Shown: in pieces, positions 1 to 6,351 of the stretch | Position numbering within the stretch: the first letter of the stretch is position 1 | Layout: the number at the start of each line of letters is the position of its first letter | Assembly (NCBI GenBank): GCA_029009035.1 | Contig: JAQXJQ010000060.1 | Span: 1 to 10,887 of the forward strand | Length of the DNA stretch: 10,887 bases | Reading direction: 5' to 3' | DNA from: Oscillospiraceae bacterium | GTDB taxonomy: Bacteria; Bacillota; Clostridia; Oscillospirales; Oscillospiraceae | Program-made: the position numbers and the translations under genes | The notes under the pieces: generated by a model | The model's database searches: none | Told to the model about the DNA's origin: nothing | What the model saw: only the letters and a program-made list of their open reading frames with translations

Positions 1-22
1 GCCTGTGAACCCGGCGCCTCTC

Positions 23-51
23 TTGCAATTTTACCGGAAATTGCATATAAT
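23..51 (+). promoter_or_regulatory. Sigma-A-type promoter candidate for the apbE-rnf operon
   Basis: A consensus -10 box TATAAT lies at 46-51 and a 4/6 -35 box TTGCAA at 23-28, separated by exactly 17 bases. Transcription would start near 57-60. That leaves a leader of roughly 290 bases before apbE, long enough to hold the folded structures at 61-298. No better promoter is visible closer to the gene. Whether it drives the operon or a separate small RNA cannot be told from sequence. Confidence 0.55.
24..45. promoter_or_regulatory. Inverted repeat between the -35 and -10 boxes (possible operator)
   Basis: TGCAATTT (24-31) and AAATTGCA (38-45) are perfect 8-bp inverted copies around a 6-base centre. 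The repeat overlaps most of the -35 box and abuts the -10 box, which is where a dimeric repressor would block RNA polymerase. I do not recognise the motif as the site of a known regulator. A chance repeat or the tail of an upstream structure are the alternatives. Confidence 0.35.
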
Positions 52-204
52 AATGCGTACTGAACAAAGCCGTAAGTTTTGAAAGCGAAGGCTTTCAAGG
101 CTAATTGGCTTTGTTCAAGAGCACGGGTTTTGAGCAAACCAGCCCAAAACCCGTGCACCTCTCGCTGAAACGCCCCGGCGTTCCAGTGAGAATACGCATT
201 GTTA
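48..204 (+). other. Cloverleaf-like structured element of unknown class (RNA leader, small RNA or MITE-like repeat)
   Basis: The ends 48-59 and 193-204 are complementary over 12 positions (11 Watson-Crick, one G-T). Between them sit three hairpins. The first is 61-71 with 107-117 (11 perfect pairs), which also contains an inner stem 79-86/91-98 extendable to 75-86/91-102. The second is 121-132 with 145-156 (12 perfect pairs). The third is 161-174 with 177-190 (one wobble, one mismatch). The layout is a closing helix plus three arms. It lacks the features I would expect of an FMN riboswitch or T-box. If the promoter at 23-51 is used, the transcript would contain the three arms but little of the closing helix. 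The closing pair might then instead be the terminal repeats of a small palindromic mobile element. The pairing is seen directly; its role is unknown. Confidence 0.5.
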
Positions 205-215
205 CAATGTCTGAA

Positions 216-254
216 TTTTGCAAAATCAGCTAAAATGAGCTGTTTTTGCAAAAT
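216..254. repeat. Two identical palindromic 11-bp copies, 28 bp apart
   Basis: TTTTGCAAAAT occurs at 216-226 and again at 244-254. Each copy holds the palindrome TTTTGCAAAA, and the first is a 12-bp palindrome (215-226). Between them CAGCT (227-231) and AGCTG (238-242) form a small hairpin. Related TTGCAA/TTGCA sequence recurs at the promoter. The pair might be a two-site operator or part of the leader fold. No known regulator is recognised. Confidence 0.35.
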
Positions 255-273
255 TGCGCGACTTTTTCCGCGC

Positions 274-298
274 GAATAAACCGCTTCGCGGTTTATTC
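274..298. repeat. Strong 11-bp hairpin upstream of apbE
   Basis: Positions 274-284 pair perfectly with 288-298 around a 3-base TTC loop, with a small GC stem (256-260/269-273) just before it. No run of T follows on either strand, so it does not look like an intrinsic terminator. It may protect the mRNA 5' region, act as part of an attenuator, or be a processed end. It ends 40 bases before the apbE ribosome binding site and does not cover it. Confidence 0.45.
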
Positions 299-347
299 AG
301 CAGACATTATAAAAGGTGTGTTAAGGAAATGACAAAACGGGGGGACG

Positions 348-1373
348 ATGATTGCCGTGAGGAACGGGAAGAGCTGTTTTTTGCGGCGCCTTGTTTTGCC
401 GGTCCTGACAACCGCACTGCTGCTCTGCGGCGGATGCGCGAAAAGCGCACGCACGGAATTTTTTGCCATGGACACCGTGATCACCATGGAATTGTCCGGC
501 GGCAAAGCCCAAAAGGGGCTGGAGCTGGCCCGCGAAGAACTGCTGCGTTTGGATGCGCTGCTGTCCATCGAGGGCGCCGACAGTGAGATCGCCGCGCTGA
601 ACAGGGGAGAGAGGAGCGAGCTTTCTTCCGAGACCCTGTATTTGGTCGAGACTGCCGTGGAGCTTTCCCATGCCACCGGCGGTGCCTATGACTGCACCGT
701 TCAGCCTGTGGTCGAGGCCTGGGGGTGGTACAGCGGTGAACCCGCGGTTCCTGACCAAGCGACATTGAAGCAAGCCCTGTCTCTGGTGGGAAGCGATAAG
801 CTGACCCTGAATGAGAGGGGCGTTGACTTTGCGCTGGAGGGCATGGGGCTTGATTTGGGCGGTATCGGAAAAGGGTATGCCGCCGGATGCCTCAATCGCC
901 TTCTGCGGGAGGCGGGCGTCACCTCCGGATGGATCTCCCTGGGCGGAAATATCCGCGCCATCGGGAGCAAGCAGGGGGGAGCGCCCTGGGTGATCGGAAT
1001 TGCCGATCCCGATGATCCCTCCGCCTATCTCTGCGCCGTTTCGGTGCGGGATTGCGCGGTGGTCACCTCCGGGGACTATCAGCGCTGCTTTGAACAGGAT
1101 GGGGTGCGTCTTCACCACATTCTGGACCCACAGACCGGCTGGCCCGCTCAGCTGGGGCTGCGCAGCGTCACGGTCGTCTGTGGTGATGATACGCTGGCGG
1201 ACGGACTTTCCACAGCCCTGTTTGTCATGGGGCCGGAGAGAGCGGAAAATTTCTGGCGCAGCGGTCCCTATGAGTTTGAGGCCGTGTTCATCACCGGGGA
1301 CGGCATCCGCGTGACCGAAGGCCTGGCGGACAGCTTCTCCTGTGATCGGAACTATGAGGTGGTATATCGTTGA
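348..1373 (+). CDS. apbE: FAD:protein FMN transferase, ApbE family lipoprotein
   Basis: The 341-residue product matches the ApbE family, which uses FAD to attach FMN through a phosphoester bond to Thr/Ser of target proteins outside the membrane. Residues 1-30 form a signal peptide (basic RR at 13-14, hydrophobic stretch, GGC at 28-30), so Cys30 is probably lipid-modified. Its lipobox is atypical, with Cys at -3. Family motifs are in order: MDTVITMEL from 41, DLGGIGKGYA at 169-178 (FAD pocket), TSGDY at 240-244, HHILDP at 256-261, and ADGLST with Asp285 and Thr289, the usual Mg2+ ligand region. The ATG at 348 follows GGGGGG (339-344) at short spacing. The gene heads the rnf operon, so RnfD and RnfG downstream are its obvious substrates. 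Codon use is less biased than in the rnf genes. Confidence 0.93.
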   Translation: MIAVRNGKSCFLRRLVLPVLTTALLLCGGCAKSARTEFFAMDTVITMELSGGKAQKGLELAREELLRLDALLSIEGADSEIAALNRGERSELSSETLYLVETAVELSHATGGAYDCTVQPVVEAWGWYSGEPAVPDQATLKQALSLVGSDKLTLNERGVDFALEGMGLDLGGIGKGYAAGCLNRLLREAGVTSGWISLGGNIRAIGSKQGGAPWVIGIADPDDPSAYLCAVSVRDCAVVTSGDYQRCFEQDGVRLHHILDPQTGWPAQLGLRSVTVVCGDDTLADGLSTALFVMGPERAENFWRSGPYEFEAVFITGDGIRVTEGLADSFSCDRNYEVVYR

Positions 1374-1723
1374 GCAATAAGCGCTGGGCACTGTGCTTTT
1401 TGGCGGTGATCCTGATCTGCGCGGGAGTGATCGTCTGGCAAAGCCATGGCACAGGCTCCCGTGCGGTGGTCATCTCTCAGGACGGTGCGGTGATCCAAAC
1501 CATTGATCTTGACAGGGTGAAGGAGCCCTATACCGTGACGATAGAGTGGCAGGGGGGACACAATGTGATCCTTGTCACCGGTCAAACGGTGGAGGTCACA
1601 CAGGCTGACTGCGACAATCAGGTGTGTGTGGCCCATGGGCCGCTGAAGGGAAACGGTTCGCCCATTACCTGCCTGCCCCACCGATTGGTGATCTCCTGGA
1701 AGGAAAGCGGTGTGATCGGATGA
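1370..1723 (+). CDS. Membrane-anchored NusG domain II-containing protein
   Basis: The protein has 117 residues with one N-terminal transmembrane helix (about 6-23), then a small beta-rich extracytoplasmic domain of the NusG domain II type. Three cysteines (81, 86, 101) lie in the family pattern DCxxxxC then CLPH near the C-terminus. This family is often encoded beside rnf or apbE genes in Firmicutes, but its function is not established. The cysteines could bind metal or be redox-active (inference). It is not the transcription factor NusG, as it lacks the NGN domain. The start is TTG at 1370, which overlaps the apbE stop (TTGA). It is supported by the Shine-Dalgarno-like GAGGTGG at 1356-1362, seven bases upstream. 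Translation is probably coupled to apbE. Confidence 0.82.
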   Translation: MSNKRWALCFLAVILICAGVIVWQSHGTGSRAVVISQDGAVIQTIDLDRVKEPYTVTIEWQGGHNVILVTGQTVEVTQADCDNQVCVAHGPLKGNGSPITCLPHRLVISWKESGVIG

Positions 1724-2250
1724 AATCGACCAGGCGCCTGGCGCTGTTGGCGGCTTTGACCGCGGCCTCTCTGTGCGTGTTCGTGCTGGAGGCTCAGATC
1801 CCGCCGCTGATTCCCGCCGTTCCCGGGATCAAGTTGGGCCTTGCCAATGTGTTTACCCTCTTTACCCTTCAGGTGATTGACGCTCCTGCGGCCTTCGCTT
1901 TGCTTTTGGTCCGCGTCCTTTTGGGCGCTTTTGTGACGGGACAGGTCTCCGCGCTGGGTTACTCCCTGTGCGGGGGGCTTCTGTCCTTCTGTGTGCTGCT
2001 TCTGCTCCACCGTTTCTTCGGAGAGAAGCAGCTCTGGGCGCTCAGCGCGATTTGCGCCGCGGCCCATAACATCGGTCAAATCCTGCTCGCGGTGTTCATT
2101 TTGGGCAGTCGGGCAGTGTTTTGGTATTTGCCGGTCCTGTTGGTGTCCGCGCTCATCACGGGCTCCTTTACGGGATTGGCCTGTCAGCTGGTGCTATCCC
2201 GGCTGCGGGCAAGCAAATTTATGAGAGAGAAAAAATCGAATAGGAGATGA
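1720..2250 (+). CDS. Gx transporter family / heptaprenyl diphosphate synthase component I-like membrane protein
   Basis: This 176-residue, very hydrophobic protein has about five membrane segments. The PGIKLGLANVFTL motif near residues 29-41 is typical of the family named Gx transporter or HepS component I (Hpre_diP_synt_I), which resembles small-substrate ECF-type membrane proteins. The heptaprenyl synthase name comes from remote similarity and should not be taken as function; the substrate is unknown. The ATG at 1720 overlaps the preceding stop by 4 bases (ATGA). A longer reading from 1624 would lie inside the NusG-II gene and adds a non-hydrophobic segment, so I reject it. The C-terminus is strongly basic (REKKSNRR). 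Its place between nusG-II and rnfC is common in Clostridia and suggests a role linked to flavin, quinone or Rnf maturation (inference). Confidence 0.78.
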   Translation: MKSTRRLALLAALTAASLCVFVLEAQIPPLIPAVPGIKLGLANVFTLFTLQVIDAPAAFALLLVRVLLGAFVTGQVSALGYSLCGGLLSFCVLLLLHRFFGEKQLWALSAICAAAHNIGQILLAVFILGSRAVFWYLPVLLVSALITGSFTGLACQLVLSRLRASKFMREKKSNRR

Positions 2251-2254
2251 AATC

Positions 2255-3586
2255 ATGGCATTAAAACTGCTGCACGGCGTCCATGCACCCCACCGTAAAA
2301 ATACGGCGGACATGGCAGCCGTGACCATGGACTGTCCGGCATCGGTCACGATCCCCATGTCCATGCACATCGGTGCCCCGGCCAAGCCTCTGGTGAAAGT
2401 CGGAGATACCGTGACGGTTGGCCAGCTGATCGCTGAGGCCGGCGGTTTCGTATCTTCCCCGATCCATGCCTCTGTGTCCGGCAAGGTCAAGAAGATCGAC
2501 GAAATCATGACCTCCTCTGGCCGCAAAACTCAGGCTGTGACCATCGAGTCCGACGGTCTGATGACCCCCTGTCCCGATCTGCAGCCCCCTGTGATCAACG
2601 ACACCGCCGATTTCCTGAAGGCCGTCAGCGCCAGCGGTATCGTCGGCCTGGGCGGCGCAGGCTTCCCCACTCATGTGAAGCTCACCGTGAAGGATCTGAG
2701 CAAGATCGAGGCCATTATCGTCAACGGCGCCGAGTGTGAGCCCTACATCACTTCCGATACCCGCACCATGCTGGACCAGACCGACCTCATGTTTGAGGGC
2801 GCTCATCTGCTGCAGAAGTATCTGGAGGCCAAGCGCATCATCTTTGCCGTTGAGAACAACAAGCCCCAGTGCATTGCCAAGCTGGAGGCGCAGTGCAAGA
2901 AGGAGCAGGGCATGGAAGTTGCCGCGCTGCCCGCTATGTACCCCCAGGGCGGCGAGAAGGTCACCGTGTACCACACCACCGGCCGCGTTGTCCCCGAGGG
3001 CAAGCTGCCTCTGGATGCCGGCGCCATCGTGATCAACTGCACCACGCTGGCCTCCATCGCCAACTATGTGAAGACCGGTATGCCTCTGGTTGCCAAGTGC
3101 GTCACCGTGGACGGCAGCGCCGTGAAGGAGCCCAAGAATGTGATCGTCCCCATCGGTACCTCCATGGAGGATGTGTTCAACTTCTGCGGCGGCTTCAAGG
3201 CGGATCCCCGCAAGGTCCTGTACGGCGGCCCCATGATGGGCATTGCCGTGCCCGACCTTAACCAGCCCGTTATGAAGAACACCAACGCGATCCTGGCCTT
3301 TGCCGAGGACGGCGCTGTGCTGCCCGAGCCCACCGCCTGCATCAAGTGCGGCCGGTGCATTGCCCACTGCCCGCTGAAGCTGATGCCCGCCGAGATCGAG
3401 TCCGCCTTTGAGCGCGGTGATGTGGAGGGTCTGGCTGAGCTGAAGGTCAACATCTGCATGGAGTGCGGCTGCTGTTCCTTCATCTGTCCCGCCCGCCGTC
3501 CGCTGGTGCAGACCAATAAGCTGGCCAAGGGTCAGGTCATGGCCTACCTGAAGGCAAAACAAGAGAAGGAGGCGGCTAAGGTTTGA
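2255..3586 (+). CDS. rnfC: Electron transport complex subunit RnfC
   Basis: RnfC (443 residues) is the cytoplasmic NADH/FMN-binding subunit of the Rnf complex and is where NAD+ is reduced or NADH oxidised. The N-terminal GVHAPHRKNT and a lipoyl-like barrel with GxVxxPIHASVSGKV are seen first. Next come the glycine-rich GLGGAGFPT at 131-139 and NGAECEPY at 157-164, the nucleotide and FMN region shared with NuoF. Two [4Fe-4S] motifs follow: Cys362/365/368/372 and Cys401/404/407/411. Its length is normal for the short clostridial form, without the long alanine-rich C-terminal tail of proteobacterial RnfC. The ATG follows AGGAGA (2242-2247), which overlaps the upstream stop. From here on codon use becomes strongly biased, consistent with high expression. 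Confidence 0.96.
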   Translation: MALKLLHGVHAPHRKNTADMAAVTMDCPASVTIPMSMHIGAPAKPLVKVGDTVTVGQLIAEAGGFVSSPIHASVSGKVKKIDEIMTSSGRKTQAVTIESDGLMTPCPDLQPPVINDTADFLKAVSASGIVGLGGAGFPTHVKLTVKDLSKIEAIIVNGAECEPYITSDTRTMLDQTDLMFEGAHLLQKYLEAKRIIFAVENNKPQCIAKLEAQCKKEQGMEVAALPAMYPQGGEKVTVYHTTGRVVPEGKLPLDAGAIVINCTTLASIANYVKTGMPLVAKCVTVDGSAVKEPKNVIVPIGTSMEDVFNFCGGFKADPRKVLYGGPMMGIAVPDLNQPVMKNTNAILAFAEDGAVLPEPTACIKCGRCIAHCPLKLMPAEIESAFERGDVEGLAELKVNICMECGCCSFICPARRPLVQTNKLAKGQVMAYLKAKQEKEAAKV

Positions 3587-4518
3587 GCAACTTTATTGTT
3601 ACCACCTCGCCCCACCTGCGTGCGAAGACAGATACTGCTTCTATCATGCGGGACGTGGTCATCGCTCTGGTCCCGGCGCTGATTGCCGCCGTGATCCTGT
3701 TCGGCTTCCGCGCACTGCTGGTCACCGTGGTCAGCGTGGTGTTCGCGGTGCTTACCGAGTTCGTCTATGAAAAAGCCTGCAAGCTTCCCGTTACCGTGGG
3801 CGACTGGTCCGCTGTTGTGACCGGTGTGCTGCTTGCTTACAACCTGCCTGTTTCCATCCCCCTGTGGCAGGCTGCCTTCGGCAGCATCGTGGCCATTCTG
3901 GTGGTGAAGCAGCTCTTCGGCGGCCTGGGCCGCAACTTTGCCAACCCCGCCATCGTGGGCCGTATCGTGCTGTTCCTGTCCTTCTCCAAGACCATGACTG
4001 CATGGACCGCGCCCAAGTTCGCGGTGGATGCCGTTTCCACCGCCACTCCGCTGGCCATCATGGGCAACGGCGGCGAGGTCCCCTCTCTGCTGCATATGTT
4101 CCTGGGCGTCAAGGGCGGCTGCCTGGGCGAAGTCAGCGCGCTGGCTCTGCTCATCGGCTTTGTGTATCTCCTGGTGCGCAAGGTCATCACCTGGCACACC
4201 CCCGTGGTGTTCGTGGCCACCGTGTTTGTCCTGTCCTTCCTGGTGGGCGGCTTTGACGCCATGTATGCCCTGAACCAGATTCTGGCCGGCGGCCTGATGC
4301 TGGGCGCCATCTTCATGGCCACCGACTACGCCACCACCCCCTCCACTTCCAGTGGCCGCGTGATCTTCGGCCTGGGCTGCGGCATCCTCACCGTGATGAT
4401 CCGCCAGTGGGGCAGCTACGCTGAGGGCGTGTCCTTCGCCATCCTGTTTATGAACATCCTGACCCCCTATGTCTCCAAGTGGACCCGTACCAAGCCTTTT
4501 GGAGGTGTGAAAGCATGA
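3583..4518 (+). CDS. rnfD: Electron transport complex subunit RnfD
   Basis: RnfD (311 residues) is an integral membrane subunit of the NqrB/RnfD family, with about nine or ten hydrophobic segments, and carries a covalent FMN. The flavinylation motif is seen as DAVSTATPL at 149-157, in which Thr155 is the expected FMN attachment site on the outer face. The N-terminal TTSPHLRA is also typical of RnfD. The subunit passes electrons and is thought to form part of the Na+ or H+ path. The start is TTG at 3583, overlapping the rnfC stop (TTGA). It is preceded by AAGGAGG at 3566-3572 with a ten-base gap; no ATG fits better. It is translationally coupled to rnfC and rnfG. Confidence 0.95.
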   Translation: MSNFIVTTSPHLRAKTDTASIMRDVVIALVPALIAAVILFGFRALLVTVVSVVFAVLTEFVYEKACKLPVTVGDWSAVVTGVLLAYNLPVSIPLWQAAFGSIVAILVVKQLFGGLGRNFANPAIVGRIVLFLSFSKTMTAWTAPKFAVDAVSTATPLAIMGNGGEVPSLLHMFLGVKGGCLGEVSALALLIGFVYLLVRKVITWHTPVVFVATVFVLSFLVGGFDAMYALNQILAGGLMLGAIFMATDYATTPSTSSGRVIFGLGCGILTVMIRQWGSYAEGVSFAILFMNILTPYVSKWTRTKPFGGVKA

Positions 4519-5051
4519 CACGGAAAACTTTGATCAAGAGCATTGTGGTCCTGGCCGTGATCTGTCTGGTCATCTCCGGTGCTCTGGCTGTGGTCAACAG
4601 CTTTACTTCTCCTCTCATTGAGGCCGGCAAGGTCGAGCGCGAGACTGCCAGCCGCCAGCTGGTCCTGCCCGAGGCCGTGGATTTTGAGCTGCTGGAGAAC
4701 GATGCTATGCCCGCTTCCGTTACCGGCGCCTACAAGGGCGTGAACGCCGCCGGCGAGACCGTCGGTTATGTGTTCACCGCCGGCAACAAGGGCTTTGACG
4801 GCACCATCGTTGTCATGACCGCCATTGATAACGAAGGCAAGATCGTCCGGGTGGCCACCATTGATGTGACCTCCGAGACCAGCACCCTGGGCGGTCAGAC
4901 CGCCAAGGAGTTCTACACCGAGCAGTACACCGGTAAGGACGGTTCTCTCTCCGGCGTGGATGCCATCTCCGGCGCTACCATTACCTCCAAGGCTTATGAG
5001 CTGTGCGTCAAGGACAGCTTTGCCGCCTACGACATTGTGAAGGAGGGCTGA
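4515..5051 (+). CDS. rnfG: Electron transport complex subunit RnfG
   Basis: RnfG (178 residues) has one N-terminal membrane helix (about 7-30) and an extracytoplasmic FMN-binding domain. Near the C-terminus the covalent-flavin motif DAISGATITS (149-158) places FMN on Thr155, the standard S/T-GAT signature recognised by ApbE. The subunit carries electrons on the outer side between RnfB/A/E and RnfD. The ATG at 4515 overlaps the rnfD stop by 4 bases and follows GGAGGTG (4501-4507) by seven bases. An in-frame extension to 4479 lies inside rnfD and has no ribosome binding site. Length is at the short end of the family, with nothing missing from the flavin domain. Confidence 0.95.
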   Translation: MTRKTLIKSIVVLAVICLVISGALAVVNSFTSPLIEAGKVERETASRQLVLPEAVDFELLENDAMPASVTGAYKGVNAAGETVGYVFTAGNKGFDGTIVVMTAIDNEGKIVRVATIDVTSETSTLGGQTAKEFYTEQYTGKDGSLSGVDAISGATITSKAYELCVKDSFAAYDIVKEG

Positions 5052-5056
5052 CTGAC

Positions 5057-5746
5057 ATGAAAAATAGTAAGCTCGCCATTCTTCTGAAGGGCCTCATCCG
5101 TGAGAACCCTGTTCTGGTCCTGATTCTGGGCACCTGCCCCACGCTGGCCGTGTCCACCTCCGTGACCGCCGCCATCGGCATGGGCCTGGCCGCCACCGCG
5201 GTTTTGCTGTGCTCCAACATTGCCATTTCCGCTCTGCGTAAGGTCATCCCCGATCAGGTCCGTATCCCTTGCTACATCGTTCTGATCGCCGGCTTCGTCA
5301 CCGTGGTCTCCATGGTGATGGAGGCCTATACCTACGACCTGTTCAAGTCTCTGGGCGTGTACCTGTCCCTGATCGTGGTCAACTGCATCATTCTGGGCCG
5401 CGCCGAGATGTTTGCCAGCAAGAACACCGTGGGCGACTCCGCGCTGGACGCCATCGGCATGGGCCTGGGCTTCACTCTGGCTCTGGTGTGCATGGCTACC
5501 ATCCGTGAAGTCTTCGGCGCCGGCACCTTCTGCGGTCTGCCCGTGCCCTGGTTCAACGAGAACCCCATCTCCATTCTGACCATGGCTCCCGGTGGATTTA
5601 TGACCTATGGTCTGCTCATCGCTCTGGTCAACAAGATCAGCAACGGCAAGGCCATCAAGAAGAAGGACTTCGGCTGCGCCGGTTGTCCCTCTGCCGCATC
5701 CTGCGGTAAGTCTACCTGCGGTGCAAAGGAGGAGACCAACGTATGA
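5057..5746 (+). CDS. rnfE: Electron transport complex subunit RnfE with cysteine-rich C-terminal tail
   Basis: RnfE (229 residues) is an integral membrane protein of the RnfA/RnfE (NqrD/NqrE) family with six predicted helices. The two subunits are inverted relatives and together hold an intramembrane [2Fe-2S] cluster. The ligand cysteines here are Cys27 in GTCPTLAV and Cys110 in VVNCIILG. After the last helix a basic KKK stretch leads to a short tail with four cysteines (207, 210, 216, 221), spaced C-x2-C-x5-C-x4-C, not required by the core family. The ATG at 5057 lies five bases after the rnfG stop and follows AGGAGGG (5041-5047). The longer in-frame reading from 5003 is inside rnfG and is rejected. 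Confidence 0.95.
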   Translation: MKNSKLAILLKGLIRENPVLVLILGTCPTLAVSTSVTAAIGMGLAATAVLLCSNIAISALRKVIPDQVRIPCYIVLIAGFVTVVSMVMEAYTYDLFKSLGVYLSLIVVNCIILGRAEMFASKNTVGDSALDAIGMGLGFTLALVCMATIREVFGAGTFCGLPVPWFNENPISILTMAPGGFMTYGLLIALVNKISNGKAIKKKDFGCAGCPSAASCGKSTCGAKEETNV

Positions 5747-6336
5747 TCAAGACCATTCTTTACATTGTTCTGACCGCCGCCATCACCAACAACTACGTGC
5801 TGGTCAAGTTCCTGGGTATCTGCCCCTTCCTGGGCGTGTCCAAGAAGCTGGATCAGGCCGCCGGTATGTCTCTGGCAGTTATCTTCGTCATGCTGCTGGC
5901 CACCGCCGCCACCTGGCCCATCTATCATCTGCTGCTGGCGTTCTTCCACTTCGCCTATATGCAGACTGTGGTGTTCATTCTGGTCATTGCCGCTCTGGTT
6001 CAGCTGGTCGAGATCATTCTGAAGCGCTATATGCCCAGCCTGCACGCCTCTCTGGGTGTGTACCTGCCTCTGATCACCACCAACTGCGCCGTTCTGGGCG
6101 TTACCGTGAACAACATCAACGACGGTCTGGGTTTCGGTGCCAGCATGCTCACCTCTCTGGGCTGCGGTCTCGGCTTCTTCCTGGCCATGGTGCTGTTCTG
6201 CGGTGTCCGCTCCAGAGTGGCTGAGGCCAAGCCTGCCAAGTCCGTGGAGGGCCTGCCCATCACCCTGATCTCCGCCGCTATTGTGTCTCTGGCCTTCTTT
6301 GGGTTTGCCGGTATCATCGGCAACCTGTTCGGCTGA
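5743..6336 (+). CDS. rnfA: Electron transport complex subunit RnfA
   Basis: RnfA (197 residues) is a six-helix membrane protein that pairs with RnfE. The signature starts with NNYVLVKFLGICPFLGVS near the N-terminus, with Cys27 as cluster ligand. It is followed by LITTNCAVLGVTVNN with Cys115, the second ligand of the shared membrane [2Fe-2S] cluster. Length and motifs are standard. The ATG at 5743 overlaps the rnfE stop (ATGA) and is served by AAAGGAGGA (5725-5733). It acts in the membrane, taking electrons from RnfB on the cytoplasmic side to the flavins on the outside. Confidence 0.97.
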   Translation: MIKTILYIVLTAAITNNYVLVKFLGICPFLGVSKKLDQAAGMSLAVIFVMLLATAATWPIYHLLLAFFHFAYMQTVVFILVIAALVQLVEIILKRYMPSLHASLGVYLPLITTNCAVLGVTVNNINDGLGFGASMLTSLGCGLGFFLAMVLFCGVRSRVAEAKPAKSVEGLPITLISAAIVSLAFFGFAGIIGNLFG

Positions 6337-6351
6337 TAGGAGGGAAGTACA

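Noticed and set aside
48..298. FMN riboswitch or T-box in the apbE leader
   Set aside because: A flavin riboswitch would make sense before apbE, but I cannot find its conserved internal segments, nor the T-box sequence. The hairpin pattern also differs.
274..298. Intrinsic terminator upstream of apbE
   Set aside because: The stem is strong but no T-run follows it on either strand.
308..313. TATAAA as a promoter close to apbE
   Set aside because: No acceptable -35 box lies 16-18 bases upstream; that stretch is inside the hairpin.
254..586. Plus-strand 110-codon frame overlapping the start of apbE
   Set aside because: Its Arg/Cys-rich product resembles nothing, and it runs in another frame over a clear ApbE signal peptide. 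Kept only as a note about the ATG at 329.
1624..1719. N-terminal extension of the Gx-transporter gene
   Set aside because: It lies wholly inside the NusG-II gene and encodes a non-hydrophobic stretch. The ATG at 1720 gives the normal stop-start overlap and the normal protein start.
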